Below are positions 12,401 to 26,100 of a stretch of 64,000 nucleotides of DNA, piece after piece. Both the position numbers and the translations under genes were made by a program. The stretch comes from Orthonyx spaldingii (lineage: Eukaryota > Chordata > Aves > Passeriformes > Orthonychidae), in the NCBI GenBank assembly GCA_013397795.1, contig VZTJ01001437.1, positions 219,452 to 283,451 of the forward strand, given 5' to 3'. Position 1 is the stretch's first letter. Every line of letters begins with the position of its first letter. The notes beneath the pieces are model-generated. The model did no database searches and had not been told where the DNA came from. It worked only from the letters and a program-made list of their open reading frames with translations.

Positions 12401-15400
12401 GGGGCTTTGAGGAAATGAGTTTCTTTCCCTGTTCAGTGAAACTTGGATTGTTTGAGATGTAAGGTAAAAAAAAAACAACCCAAAAAAACCCAACCAAGGT
12501 TTGGTTCCAATCTGAAGGAACAGTAGCTAGTTTCTGGATTCTCTAAGCACCACCTAGACAGGGTGCCTTCAAGAGAAAACAGTGAGCCATCTCATAGGCA
12601 GCATGGCCTTCTCAGCATAGGGGACAGGATCCTTGCTGCATGAGCTGTCTGGTGGTTTGTGGTGAATCTTGTGATTCTGCAGTCTAAATATCTTATTAGA
12701 TCTTATTTTTGTTTCAGCTTTTTGTAGTTTCTATGCTGTGGGCCATGCAGGTGTTTTGAAAAAGGAGGAAATTGATGGTGTTACTGAAGGTTAATACCTT
12801 TTTCTTAAAATGGTGTAGTACAAAAGCCAAAATATTTAATGTATCTTGTAATCACAATTAGTGGTGAATTTACTATCCTAGTTTAATCGTAGAGATGTAA
12901 TGAGTTTTTTTTCACGTTGGATGTTAAAACTGTATGGAGGCTGATGTTCTAGTTAATCACAATGTAATAAGTGAAACAGAAGAAAGTATTTGGAAAGATT
13001 TAGGATTTTCTTATTTTTAGTCTCTTTTGTATAACATGTTCCTCGCCATGTAACAGCAAGAACAATATAGATTAAGAGTTACGTACTGTGGTCAGCAGTT
13101 TGTCCTGTGTGCTCCAGAGAGCAGAGCACTTGCCTTGAGGTTCAGTGGGCTGTCTGTACTTTGAAGATCATGAGGGTAGAAATGGCAGTAGGAGCCACAG
13201 AAGTAAGGAGATTAGGAAGTTCAGGGAATTAACAACTGAAATACGCTTCTATTGACACAAATGCAGCTTTCAAATACTAAATTATTGGTATTGTAACTCA
13301 GAAAAATAAATTTATTTTATTAAATTGTTGAGGGCTTTTGGCCTGCCTCTCTACTTCATGGGGAACTTCAAAAAAATTTATTTGGGGAAAAGCTTCACAT
13401 CTTGTATTTCTTCCTTCATAGTTTTACTTTTTCTGAGGAGGGTGAGAACCAAAAGCCCTATGGGAAGAGACACTGCTTGCACTGTTCCTGCTCGATAGGT
13501 GACCTCTGCTTTTAACTTCCGTTCCACTCCTTCTTCAGATAGCAGAAGCTACTGTTTATTTTTGATATGTGCAAAAGGCCTGTGCCATTTTAAATTCTTG
13601 CAGAACAGCCATTTTGTGGAGTTGAGTGCTTAGAGCTCTCGGTTTGCTTCCTTATAACTGAATGCTGCAAATAAAATTTGCTGTACTTTCTGGTATTTCT
13701 CTAGGTAGATGTTGCATCTTCAGGAGTGCTCCTGGCTTTTAGTCCTTTTCAGCATAGAAATAAATGGAGGGATGGAATGTAGTGAGCCTTTTGTTCAGAG
13801 TGGGATGCATTTGAGAGTATCACAAAACTGGTGTTACCTTGTGACCTGTTAGTCTGCATCGCCAACAAGTGACCCATGAACTTGCAGTGTGCTTCTCCCT
13901 GCTTGCTGCCTCTTCCCCAAGGGCACAGGGAGCATCTGGTTTTGCAGCAAATGAAGCTGAAATGGGCAAATTCTACTGCTCTCTTTCTGTCTGTATACCT
14001 TTTACAGAGTTGCCTGGAAGCAAGAGTAATTGCTGCACATTTCTCTACATAGATGAAGAAGGAGATGTAGAGATAGGCAGGCAGCACGTCACCTGCATAT
14101 GTGCAGCCCAGGCTGTTAGTTTTTATCTCTCTTGACATAATGTTGTGTTTGAGGCAGATGTTTGCTACATAGACAGGCAGTCTTTTAGTGTTCTGCCACG
14201 GATGTCTTGTATAACTTTGGCCAAGACAATAGGTACTTTCTGTAAAATATAAGTAGGTTTTTCTTACCTTATAGGGGGATTGTAAGTATAAACTTGTCTG
14301 TGTATTGTATATCTGTTTATTGTGGTGGGAATAGTACAGTGTAATACCTCAGCATTGATAGTGCTCTATGGGACACTAGCACAGACTTGTTTTGCTTTTG
14401 ATTGACAAAGGCAAGCCAAAGGGGTGCCATCGTATTTTCTTTTAACTTTTCTTCTAACTTTGTGGCATGCAGTCATAAAGCAATGTATTTAGTGCCAGAA
14501 CATTGACTTTAATTCTGAAGAAAGAGAAGTTACTGCTTTTGACCTTATAACTGTATAATAAATCTTCACTTTCCAGGAGAAAGCTGCATGGAACCTAGAT
14601 AAGATTGTTTAAGGCTTTTTGGGAGATTTTAGAGAGGTTAGGATCGCATTTATGCATGCACAGAGTGTAGTGGTCAGAAATGACAAGAAACATGAGGTTG
14701 ATGTGTTAGTTGGCTATCCAGTTGCTGCCAGAACTGACAGTTGTCTGGAACAAAACTTTATTAAAAGCACTGTAAAAGAGGGCTTTGTATCTCTGATTAT
14801 TCCGTCACTGTAGCAGATGTTCAAATCAGATGCTGTCATTAAAAACGAGTTATACTGAAGATGCATTTGTTTTTCAGTATCTATATATTTGTTCTAAATG
14901 GACTAAATGCTTAGAGCAGTACTTTAGACAGTGAGAGTCAACTACTCAATAAACCTCGTCTCTGGTATCACTTTCTTTAACAATGAAGAGTACAAAATGG
15001 TCAGTGAGAACTGTGTTAACAAAACTATTTGTTTCTTTGGAACATTCTGGCTCTGGCAGTTTGTTATTAAGTGGTAGAAGTTGGTGTTGTTGAAAAACCA
15101 CCAAAATCCTTCTGCCAAATCAGAACTTGCTCCTTGCTTACTCTTGGCAGTTTAGAATAATATAGAGAACAGTTGCAAGTGAGGAATCCAGACCTTTTAA
15201 AGTAGCAAGTAAATGTGACACTTGGGATTATATAGCAATAAGTTCCAAAGGAATGGGTATCATTCCTTGTAATGAATATGTTCAGGAAATCACCTCTGTA
15301 GTTTGTATATGTTCAGAGTGTTGACTTGTCGGGCTTGGTCTGCATATGGTATTGTAACCAATAACTTGAAATACCTGTTTTTAGCAAATTTTTTATTTTT

Positions 15401-18400
15401 TAAACTTCTAATTGTATGAGTCCAAAATAAGTTTTATAAATTAGGGCATTTTCAGAAGGGATATTATTCACTGTTGCTACTTTCCTGTGGTGTATTTTTT
15501 GTAGTGGCTTTTCTGTTTTATTGATATAGGAGGGCTTTCATGATGGAGAAAGATATTGCAGATTGGGATTTTGACATAGGAAGTACACTCTGATCTTCCC
15601 TAACTCAATACTGTTTAGAAGAACCTAAAAGGGATTACTGGACATGGAGATGGATTTTTTTATGTGAGGAATTATTCTTTCAAGTGGACTGTTCTGCAGT
15701 GGGGCACAGAGTCTGTTTCTGTTACAGTACCCATGAACTGATCTATTGAATTCAGTAGTTAAGGTGTGCAAAGGAGAGGAGAGAAAGCAGTGACACCAGT
15801 CTTCAAAATGTAGCCTCCCAAGTGCCGTTGAGGGGTGGCAATTCCAGATAAACAGCTTTTGATCTATTAGTAATACAGAAATATAGAATTATCAAGGTTG
15901 GAAGAGACCTTCAAGATCATCCGGTCCAACCATTAGCCTGGCACTGTCATTGAAACCATTATATATCACCCAGATCCAGACACCTCTTAAACACCTCCAG
16001 GGCTGGTGAATCCACCACCTCCCTAGGCAAGTTATTCCAGTGCCTGACCACCGTAACAGTAAAAAATAAATAAACTCTAATATCTAATCTGAATTTCCCT
16101 GTCTCAGCTTAAGGCCATTTCCTTGGATCCTCTCACTGCAGATGCTGTAAAAGGGACTGGCCCCTAGCTCACGACAGCCTCGCTTCAGGGAGTTGTAGAG
16201 AGCAATGAGGTCCTTCCTGAGCCTCCTCGAGACTAAACAACTCCCTCAGCCATTCCCCATAGGTTTTCCAGACCTTTCACAAGCCTTGCTGCCCTTCACC
16301 GGACTCGTTCCAGCACCTTAATGTCGTTTTTAAAGTGAGGGGCCTAGAACTGAACACAGTATTCAGGGTGTGGCCTCACCAACGGAGGGAAATACACTGC
16401 ATGTTCTTTCAGTTGTCCTTTTACCCTTCATTCCCTTCATTCATCACAAGAAGCATTATTCAACAGACTCAGGAAGGACCTTGTCGTGGTTCTGTTGCTC
16501 ATAGCAGTATTTGCTATGCTAACGCTTCCTGTACACGATGCACATGGAGTTATATTGAAAGTCTGGGAAATGGATAGATAGATGCCATGTTGAATGTTCT
16601 GTGCTATATCTTGTCTTCTCTTTATTAACTATTTCATACTTGCCAACTCCTATCACTAATACAAAAAACCCCCACACTGCAAAAATGGCATAATAATTTC
16701 TGGGGCAAGATGGGAAAAGTTTGATTGGTGAAGAATTCCTTCAGGAAAAGCTACCAAAAAGAAAAATCTGGCTAAAACCTGACCTATTACATAGTTTTAC
16801 ATGCCAAGTAAAACTAAATGTTGATTCATTTTCTGAATAATGAACAAAATTGAAATGAGACACAGCATGCTATTGTTTCAATGAGTATTGTGATAAAACT
16901 TAAGTAGCTTTCAGACCACCAGCATCATTAATTTAGGCTTCAGTCTTGAAAGCTGTTGTAGACGTATAGGTTACCATTTTTTATGCTTGGATGTAATTTT
17001 TAAAGGTGCTCAGTCAGTTGTGGTCTTTTTTTTCCTTTTCAGGTCTCTGTATAACTTACATTACTGTTTGTGTTTCTTGGGTACTGCGCTGCACCTCAAA
17101 CAGATTGTATTTCCACCTGTGCAGTTGTTGTCTGTGGAATCGAAGCAGAGTACAAGTTCTTGTATGCAATACATAGGGGAAAAACTGCCACTCAGAAGTT
17201 TCTGAGAGTTCCTTATTACTTCAGGAGGCCCAAGCATTATTGCTTGACCCAAGTGTGGCTTTCAGGCAATTCAGTTGTACTTCCAGGGGGCACGATTGGT
17301 AGAGGGACTAGTCAGAAATGAGGCATTGCTGGGTTGTCTAGGACATAGTTGCATGCCTGGTTTAGCCCCAGTTGCAATAGAATAGATCCTGGGGATCTAT
17401 TGTCCTCTCTGTTGTATGAATCACTTGCTCCCTGAGCTCTGAATGAGCCATTCTGAGCTACCATCCTTGTGGCATATATATACCCACTTGCATGAGTGTA
17501 TGTTGTTGGTCTGTTGCCACATTAAAGCACTGGTAGGCAACTTGTAAATTCATCTCTGCCTCTGCTGCCTACAGCCATCTGATGAGACACATAATCCTCA
17601 AGAGATCCTTGGAATACAGCGCCTAGCTGAAGGCAGGGAGAATTAAACGTTCTTAAATTGTTACCCACAAATGTCTCCTAGCTGGTCTGGAGTTGGCCCA
17701 AGTGCTTTATTCATAAGTCTTTCTTCAAGGTGTTGGCAGGGGTTCCCTCAGGAACATATTTCTCTGTAATTCACTTCTCTTTTCCAGGTTGTTGGCCACA
17801 AAATTGAAATCTAAAAACTGGCAGCACAGACATGAAGTCTAAAGATCATTACTATTTTTTTTAACGTTAAAGAATTGATTTCTGTTGTAGAATGATTTGC
17901 AGAAAATTACTTATCTATCCAGCAGCCAAAGTTTTCTTTATTTTAGATCAAATTTCTGGACTATTGAACTGTTGGGAAAAGTGAAATAAACAACATTCAA
18001 GAGCTACAGTCATTTTAAAAAGATTTCCAAAAAGAAACAGACTGCTGCATCTTGGGGAGAGAAGGGACATGGAATATTTTCCTATTCTTTGGGCACCAGA
18101 AGAATTAATTTTGATTAACCCAGCAATCTATCCAAAAAGCATTTCCTTGTCAACTTTTTAGTTCGTGGGAAATTGGTTAGAAGTTACTGCGTTTGGGTTT
18201 TTTTTTTTCCTCCACATCAGAAAAACCTTTAATTCTCTGCTTAGTATTTTAATAAGTTTCCATCCAGCAATTATAAAACTGTAATCAGCAGATATAAATT
18301 TATTTTTGTCAAAAACAGCTATCTTTTTATGTTCATAGGAAAGATTTTTTTTTTCTTATACTTTTAGATTTACCACAGTTGTGCTTTTTTAGGCCAAAAT

Positions 18401-21400
18401 TTGGCAGTTAGATTATTTCCCTCTCACAAGTTTTCTGTAGACCAAAGCCTGATCTGTCTGCTAATTATCTGTCTTTTACCCCTTAGCCTCCCATCAGCAG
18501 TAGTTACCTCTCACATGCCCACATTCCTCTGCCTATTCTTTTCGACACAGTCTTTCTCATTTTAAGAGGATTGGTTTGGGGAATAAAAACTCTCTTTAGA
18601 TTTAATAAGAAAAGCCTTTTAATTTCACCTAGGCACCTTAGCAATGGTAGGGGGGTGTCTGCTGTGTTATGTGCTTCAGTGTTCTCAGGTGCTGAGAAAT
18701 TTTCACTGTGCTTTAAATGACTCTTGATTAATTAAATGGATTCTGTTTTTTCCTTACCCTGGGCTTAGGTATGTCTCTCTGTCATTAGGATTTTCTTCTC
18801 TTTTATGATCTTTTCAAACAGCTAGTTTCACTTGAACATCAGGATTATATTTTTATCCTTTTCTGTTTCATCTACTGCCACTTTTAGCTTCAGGTACAGC
18901 TAAAGTTTTCAGCTTGAATGTGGTACCCTGAACTTTTTCATGTCACCTGTTGTTTGGAGGTTATAGTAGCTACATAGTCTTCTGTAAAAGAAGTTAATCC
19001 TGTTCATTGGGAAGTCAGTGATTTCAAGCATTTCTAAAACTCCCAGGTTAAACTTTGTCATGAGTAATCTGTAGCTGCTTGTTAAGTTTTTGGAAGAGCT
19101 GTAACCCTGGGGCACTGCTAAGCAGTGTCCTCTAGGCTTTGGTAATGTAGCTATTGTCGGGACATAAATATAGTTCTGGGATTTTATTTTATTTGCTCTG
19201 CTTTAAATCTCAGAGCTTGTCTCTTGCTCTCTGCCCTGCTGACTGCTGATTTTGGTTGAGTGGGACCTTCTTGGCTTCAGGATTGCGATTGGCTTTGGAC
19301 AGTGATGTACTTCAAAGCCTTCTGCTAAGAATGGGCTGTATTTTTGCTGTTACCTTGAAATTGAACTCTTCTCAAATTAAAACTGCTTGGCTTTATACCT
19401 TTGTACTAGCATCTCAATTTGATTTTTTTAGCACATTAGTAATTTTTAAGGCTGTTTCCAATTCTGTTCTCTGTGATTCCCAAAACACACAATGGAAGAG
19501 AGACTATTCAAGTTTTGCAACACAGGTCAACTTTGTGACCTTTTAGTTTTTTGTTTTAGTACTTTCTCAACCTCACTGCCCAAATATTCTATTTCAAATT
19601 GAACAGGTGTCATTTTTTTCCAGTGTAGAAATCCAGATTCGCATTCACTCCATACAGTTTGATGTTGTAATGTATTTTGGTTTGCCATGCTTTTTCACTT
19701 GGTCAGACTCATGTTTTAGTCCTCTCTCTATTCCTTGACTGATGACTTGTTCTGGGTCACTTTATTATCCATTGACTTTTATAAGGCACTGAAGGTATAA
19801 TCTGGAAGACAGCCAGACCAACGTTTACCTAACTACATAATAATTTATTACAAAATAGTTCGTTTTCTTGGAGGCAGAAATATTAGCTTCATTACCATAT
19901 TTTCCTGGAAGGGAAAAAGTCCTTTCTGGTTGGTTTTGCAATAAGGAAAGCCCAGAATTACAGAAAGATAGGGAAGAAGAATGAAAGTTGAGTACATAGT
20001 TTGGTTGGTGTGGTTTTGGTCTGGGTTGGTTTTTTTTCCGAAATGAAACAAGAGAAGAGCTCAATTAAAAGGAAATACATGTGGATGCAGATATGTATCT
20101 CCATGTTGGTGAATGAAGAAAAGTAGTTGCATGGCTTCATTTTTAAGGGACTACTTAAGGGTTTAAAAATCTGGGTTTAGTGATTTTCTGTAGTCTGCAT
20201 TTGATATTTTAAAGCTTTCCTTTTCCCTGCTGGTAAATGTGTATTCTAGAATGGCAAGAGCTATCCTGCTCAATTGTTATGAAATTAAATTATTGGAGCA
20301 TCAACATAGTGGGATAAATACATATTTAGGATATTCCAAATTGAAATAAACAGTTACTTAAGGACTTGAAGGATTGCATTGCAGTGCTGTTAAACAGTGG
20401 TTTCTATACTTGGAATGCTTACCATGCTTAAAGTCTGGTTTGATGCCTTTAAAGGAATCTTGATGAAAAAACGGAGAAGAGAGTGGGGGCAAAAAAACCC
20501 TGCTTTCCAGGCAGCTTTTCCTGCTATTGGAAATGTGTATACTGACCTTCCTGCCTTGTTTTTTGCCCCTTGCCCTTTTAGCTGGATATTATTTAGAATT
20601 ACTCTTCTAAAGGATGCTGCTGCCGTTGAGGAAGACTACACAGTGCTGATATTATCAGTGTTAATATGAAGTTTTCCTAAAAATGTGTTGGGCATAGCTC
20701 TCATACTGTGTGTGTTACCATAAAATCTGAGTGCCTACTAGGAGCACATCAGAAAATTCAATTTACATTTGGGCTATTGTTGAACTGTCTTTTTCTATTC
20801 AACAGATAGGTCTCTGTGCTGAAGTATTTTGCTTTGGCATTAAAAGCTACATGCATATAAATGCATTAAAGAAACCAGACCAAACCAGTTTGGCTTTCAC
20901 TTAAGTGAAAGGTGGTTTGTGCTGGCCTTGAATTCAGGAGAAGGGGGCCTCAATCTAATCTGGAGAGTTGTTCTAAGAAGAATCTGGCGTCTGCATAATG
21001 AACTTTATCTTCATGGTGGAAAGCTGACAATGTGTGAAGCTGTTGATCTTTCTTCATTTCAAAGCTGTAATTGATTGCCAGATAACAAGAGTCAATTCAG
21101 GGTAATAAGAGAGTCAAAGATAAATACGGAGTTGTGGAGCTTGATTCCATATTTAGTGGAAAAGAAAAATAGTCTGATCTGTCAACCCTTTGTGTGTGGA
21201 TCCGCAGTGCTGCTCTGTGTAGTCTGCCAGTGTTCAAGATAGAGGTTATGGTGCAAGAGTATCACAAAAGATGCAGTTTTAGAAGGTGAAGAATAATTGC
21301 AGCTGTGACTCTCTGCTTTTCTCCTAAAATATCAATTTTATTGAGGCCTGAGCAAGTACATGGTTAAATAAGTGGATCATTTGCAAGTATTGGTGTATTT

Positions 21401-23165
21401 GGGGTGTAGAGCCTTGGGGTACAGGTGTACTTGCACTTCATTGTTTTTTGGTCACTGGTTCTGAAGTGTTCTAACTACCATGGAGAATCCTTTGAATCTT
21501 TACATCTCTGTTTTGCTAAGGTAGAATATGGTATAATTGATAATACCAAATGCCATGAAAAAACTTGCAGATTGCTTCTCTGACTTAGAACTCTGACTTG
21601 TGACATACCCCATTGCTTAAGAAATTCTCAGAGGAATTTGGAGTTATTTTCAAAAAAATTCCTGCTGAAAGTGTCCTTTGCAGGACAAGACATGTATATT
21701 TTATATTAGTTTTTAGAGAAGAGGCTCTCTATTGGTCTGATAAATTAATGTGGAGGATACCACCACGGCCCAAAAATATAAAAGCAAGAAAGTGCTGGTA
21801 ATTAAAAAACCCCCAAAACTATAAGAAGAAGCATTCAGAATCTGTAGTGGTTACAAGAAGTAAACAACAGTAGGTTTTTAGGATTCTTCCATGAATTTCA
21901 GGTAACCTTCCAGGTGTTCTTTGGAGGACAGTAGAAGTTTGAATGGCAGTGGGTGGTAGCAATGACAGTCTTTCCTTTAGGATCATGGTAAATATGCTGT
22001 AAGTACTTGTGTAATGTGATCAGATGTCCCTTGAGTTAGTGAGTTGGCTTCCAGGTATGGGAATGACGTTCGTTCAAATAAGAAGTCTGGGTATATTTTC
22101 AGGACTGTAAGTTATGTCAGTCTTGTTGGTAGCAAGGCATTTTGTGAGCAGGAGCATTTATAAAGTCTAATGTTTAAAAAAAATGGTGTCCCTTACATTG
22201 AATATGTAATTTCTGTAATGTAAAAAAGAAATTTGTCCCTCACATTAAATGCCTTAAAGCTGACAGTACCTTTAAAAGTAGGTAACTTGTGCTGAGAACT
22301 GAAGGATTGTACAGAGCTGCTTGTTTTTGATGAAACAGCTGTGTGTTTGGATGGTGTATTTTAAATTACAAGATGAATGAGGAAGGCAGTTCTTGGGATC
22401 CTTCCTGGGATTTCTCTCTGTTGAAAGGTTTGAATCCAGCTTTTCTGTCCTGTCTTTCAAATCACAAAGATAGCAGAGTGCATGTTACTTTTTGGTTTTG
22501 AATATTTAACAGTAACAAAAACCAAACCAAAATAAAACCCCCTGACATAATAGCTAAAAAACCCTTCAACAGAAGTAGTGAAGAGATTGCAGTGCATTCA
22601 TTAGTGTGTGTAGGCTCCAAAATCTGAGCAGAAAAAAAAGGTTGTATTTTATGTGTGCTGTGCATTACCCCTCTACCTGCTACATCACCATTCTGACCAG
22701 TCAGTTAACCCAGTGGTGCTGATCTTTTTAGTGCAATAGTATCTAGACACAGTACATGAGAGCTGCAGTACTTCAGATGAGCCTCATGTAGCCAGAGTGA
22801 TTATTGCTTTTCCACATTTCATAAAACAGACAATGTAAGGTATGGTAGCATCTGTTTCTGTAACATGCACATGGTTTTGTAATTGCTGGAGTTATATCAG
22901 TAATTTTAAGTGATCTCTGAACTTTTGTGGGCAGTCACTATCAAATAGGCTACTCAAAATATTGCTAGACCTGCTTCATTAAATGGTTTACTTTGGTAAA
23001 CTACAATGCTTTTTTTCAGAGTGGCATACACTTAGAAACGTCCACTGTTATAGAGCAAAATATTAAAACTTTCCTGACAGATCTGTTGTGATTAATTTCT
23101 TATGCTTTTTCAGAGCTTTGCCATTAAGGGAAAAGGTTGCATACATTACATACATCAGGAATAGA

Positions 23166-23196
<31 letters not shown>

Positions 23197-26100
23197 CTAG
23201 GAAAGATATGCTGAACATACCTGCTTTAAAATTAAAAAAGTCTCCTTACTACACAGTCCATAAATATAAGAAGTATTTTTTGTGCATGAGAAGTGTTCAA
23301 TTTGTTATAGAAACCCTTGAAAGCAGTACACAACCACAGTTTAGGAAGCAAGAGTTTAAAGAGGGTTCCTGATTGTTCTACTCTCAACAGACAGTACATA
23401 CACAAACAGTTTTTAACCCAGAGAGTTTACAATCTAAAGGATGTAGAAATCAGAGAAGTTTTTACTAGGCAAGGTCGGCAGCAGTGTAACAACTGCAGAG
23501 AAGCCAGCTGCAGTTTCATACTCTGTAATTCCCCTGTGCTGTTGGAAAAGAGTCCTCAAGCTCTGTATATGGCTGCGTTTGGGTGTAGTAACAAAATGTG
23601 GTATCTCCAACCTGCCACTTGCAGTTTGATTTTTCTAAAGAAGATTCTGCCACAAACATATTTCCTTAATGTTTCCCTACCAACTGTTTCTGTCGTGGTG
23701 TGGTTTTCTTCCATCAGAGGAGGTTTGTTACCAGTTCCTGCAGTAGAGGAGCACTGGCACCACACTTGCCATCATTTGCCTTTCTACAGGAACATGGGTA
23801 ACTTGAATTAGCCAAATAGCAGAATCAGTACTTTCCCTGCCAGAGGGGTTAGCTCCATGGCCAGGAGTGGCCAAAATGTCAGAAACAGGAACGTTTGTCT
23901 AGTGCTTGAATGCTGAAGATTTTGAGATACCCAGGAGTCCTGTAAGAAAATGTCTTCTGACTTATTAATAGCAAGGGAAAAGCTATGTTGGTACATTGGT
24001 TAGAATGTTTAGCTGATGGGTAGAGGTTTATAGCAGCAGTTAAACTTTGCAAAATGTAGTTTTCATGAAAACAGAATTTCAAAAGCTCTTTTTCATGGCA
24101 CCATTCCTTTCTGAACTGCTATGTCGTCCTGTGGGACTGAGAAGCACCAACTTGTTGTGTCTTAGTTGAAAAAATAGAGGCTATTTTACTATGTGGTACA
24201 TGAAGGATGTGCTATTACAGTAGTGCATAAAGACTTCGACGTGAAATATCTTATTTAAAATAAAGCAACTGAAATGTTTCCAATTGAAGGTAAACCGAAT
24301 GTTCAAGTAGTTGAAAAGATAAAAACACAGAATGCAGTTTGTGTAAATACGGAAGACTTATTTGTCTACATCATCTTTCAGACTCATTAAACAGCCGTAA
24401 GTGATTTAAATACAAATTGGAAAGCTGCACATCATGTTGCAGCCTACTCATGTAGGCTGAGCTCATCATAAACTCCTTTTGTTCCTCCATTTCCTTCCAC
24501 CTTACTTTCCCCGCCGATGCCAGCAGCACTGCTTTACCCCATTTCGCAGGGCTCTGTCGAAGCCATCACCTCTGCACGGCTCTCTGTTATTCTTGGTTCC
24601 TTTTTTATTGCTGCTCCTGCTCCTTCTTTCTCTGACCTTTGGACCTCCATATAATGCTGCTTTCCTTTGAATGTGTTGAGGATTGCAATCTACCTTCTGA
24701 TTTTCCTTTTTTCCCCTTATAATTCCTGCTTGTTGATCTTTGACATTGATAATCTAACATTTAAATAATAGAGAAAACAAGAGCATTGCAGAATGCATTG
24801 CAGAATTGGGAGGTTTTATGCTGGAAAATACTTTGTTCCTGTCAGCTAGTTTTTAATCTATAAATAATTGCCTGGTTGGCGTATTGCATGCTGCAGACTC
24901 TATGTCTCTTACATGCCTCTAACAGGTTCTAGTTTGCAACCAGAATTGACAAGGCTATTCTGATACGCAGAACTTTCCACAAAATTTTTGTAATTCCTTG
25001 AGTGCTTTGGTTATTAGGTAACAGATGGTGAGTAGTTGTCAAGTTGAGGGTGTAAATCCTTCCTTTGCATAGGCCAGTGGTATGTTTGGCTTGTTTGTAA
25101 AATATTCCATTATAAATATTAGGAAATATAATGAACTTACATATATTTATTTTTTTTTAGGAGCAATGGATGAACTTCATAGCCTGGACCCAAGAAGACA
25201 AGAATTGTTAGAGGCAAGATTCACAGGAGTAGTAAGTGGCAGCACTGGAAGTACTGGAAGTTGCAGTGTTGGAGCTAAAGTAAGTCCTAAGAGCGGGCAT
25301 TCACATCTGCCATCTTTGAAATACTAATTTATTTCACACCATCTCATTTTCATATTGTCTATGTGATTTACTTGTAAAAGTATTGGGTTGGAAGAAGCTC
25401 TCAGAAAAATCCTTGTCAGTCTGTTATTTTGCTTTGGGATAAGATGGTTTATCGCAAACCTTTCTGTGACATGGATTTGTTCTTTAAAACACTGAAGAAT
25501 GACGTTATACAGGCTCTTTTGTGGTTTTGCTGTAGTGCACGTGACCAGAGAGGGAAGATTTTCCCGGTATATAGGTGGAGTTGTCCCTTCTGCAGATGAC
25601 CATCTACTTACAGTTCAATTTGAAATAGACACAGGGAATCTGGTGTGACCTCTGCTTTTAAGATGAAACTTTTTTGAACATTAATACGTATAAATAAATT
25701 ATTTCGTTTCCAGGCATTTATATCAATTTCTTACTTCCGTTGTAGACTTCCTGTCCATTAGTATCTAAGCCAGGGAAGGCTTGAGGAAGAACCTTATGAA
25801 CTTTGAACAATTACCTTCCATGTGTTGTGTATTGCCCTACAGTTAATACATCTGTAAAATAAATGTCTTTGTTGCATATTCTGTTCAAGTTACTAGCTTC
25901 AGCTTCCAAGACTGATTTCTGCAATACTATTGCCTAGCCAGAAGTACTCCATTTTGTATTTGTACCTTTCAATGTTCTCCATCAAGTATTTAATGAACTG
26001 ATATTAAAAAGGTGTAATGCTAATTTTTAAGGCATGTTTCCCTCACGACTAAATTACTTCTGAATTCTGTTTCCAAAGTGTTTTCAGTGTCCTCATATTT

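Larger units (their letters stand above)
355..25160. other. TLK1: TLK1 intron 1 (24.8 kb)
   Basis: This long AT-rich intron begins GTTCGT and ends in a T-run plus AG at 25160. It holds two antisense CR1 fragments (3039-3622 and 15873-16400), a GC-rich patch at 9640-10120, a CATA microsatellite at 23167-23197 and AT-rich stretches around 5870-6660. Small open frames are scattered through it, none with recognisable protein similarity. I see no further coding exon and no tRNA or rRNA gene. Untranslated alternative first exons or enhancers may be present but cannot be read from sequence alone. Confidence 0.75.

Noticed and set aside
18900..19560. Stretch with CCCTGGGGCACTG-type words reminiscent of old CR1/L3 elements
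   Set aside because: Only one short word matches and the following sequence does not keep the expected order, so I did not list it as a repeat.
23317..23811. 164-codon open stretch on the + strand, the longest in the window
   Set aside because: Starts at TTG, has mixed composition without domains, and overlaps what may be an old repeat. At this AT content one such stretch in 64 kb is not surprising.
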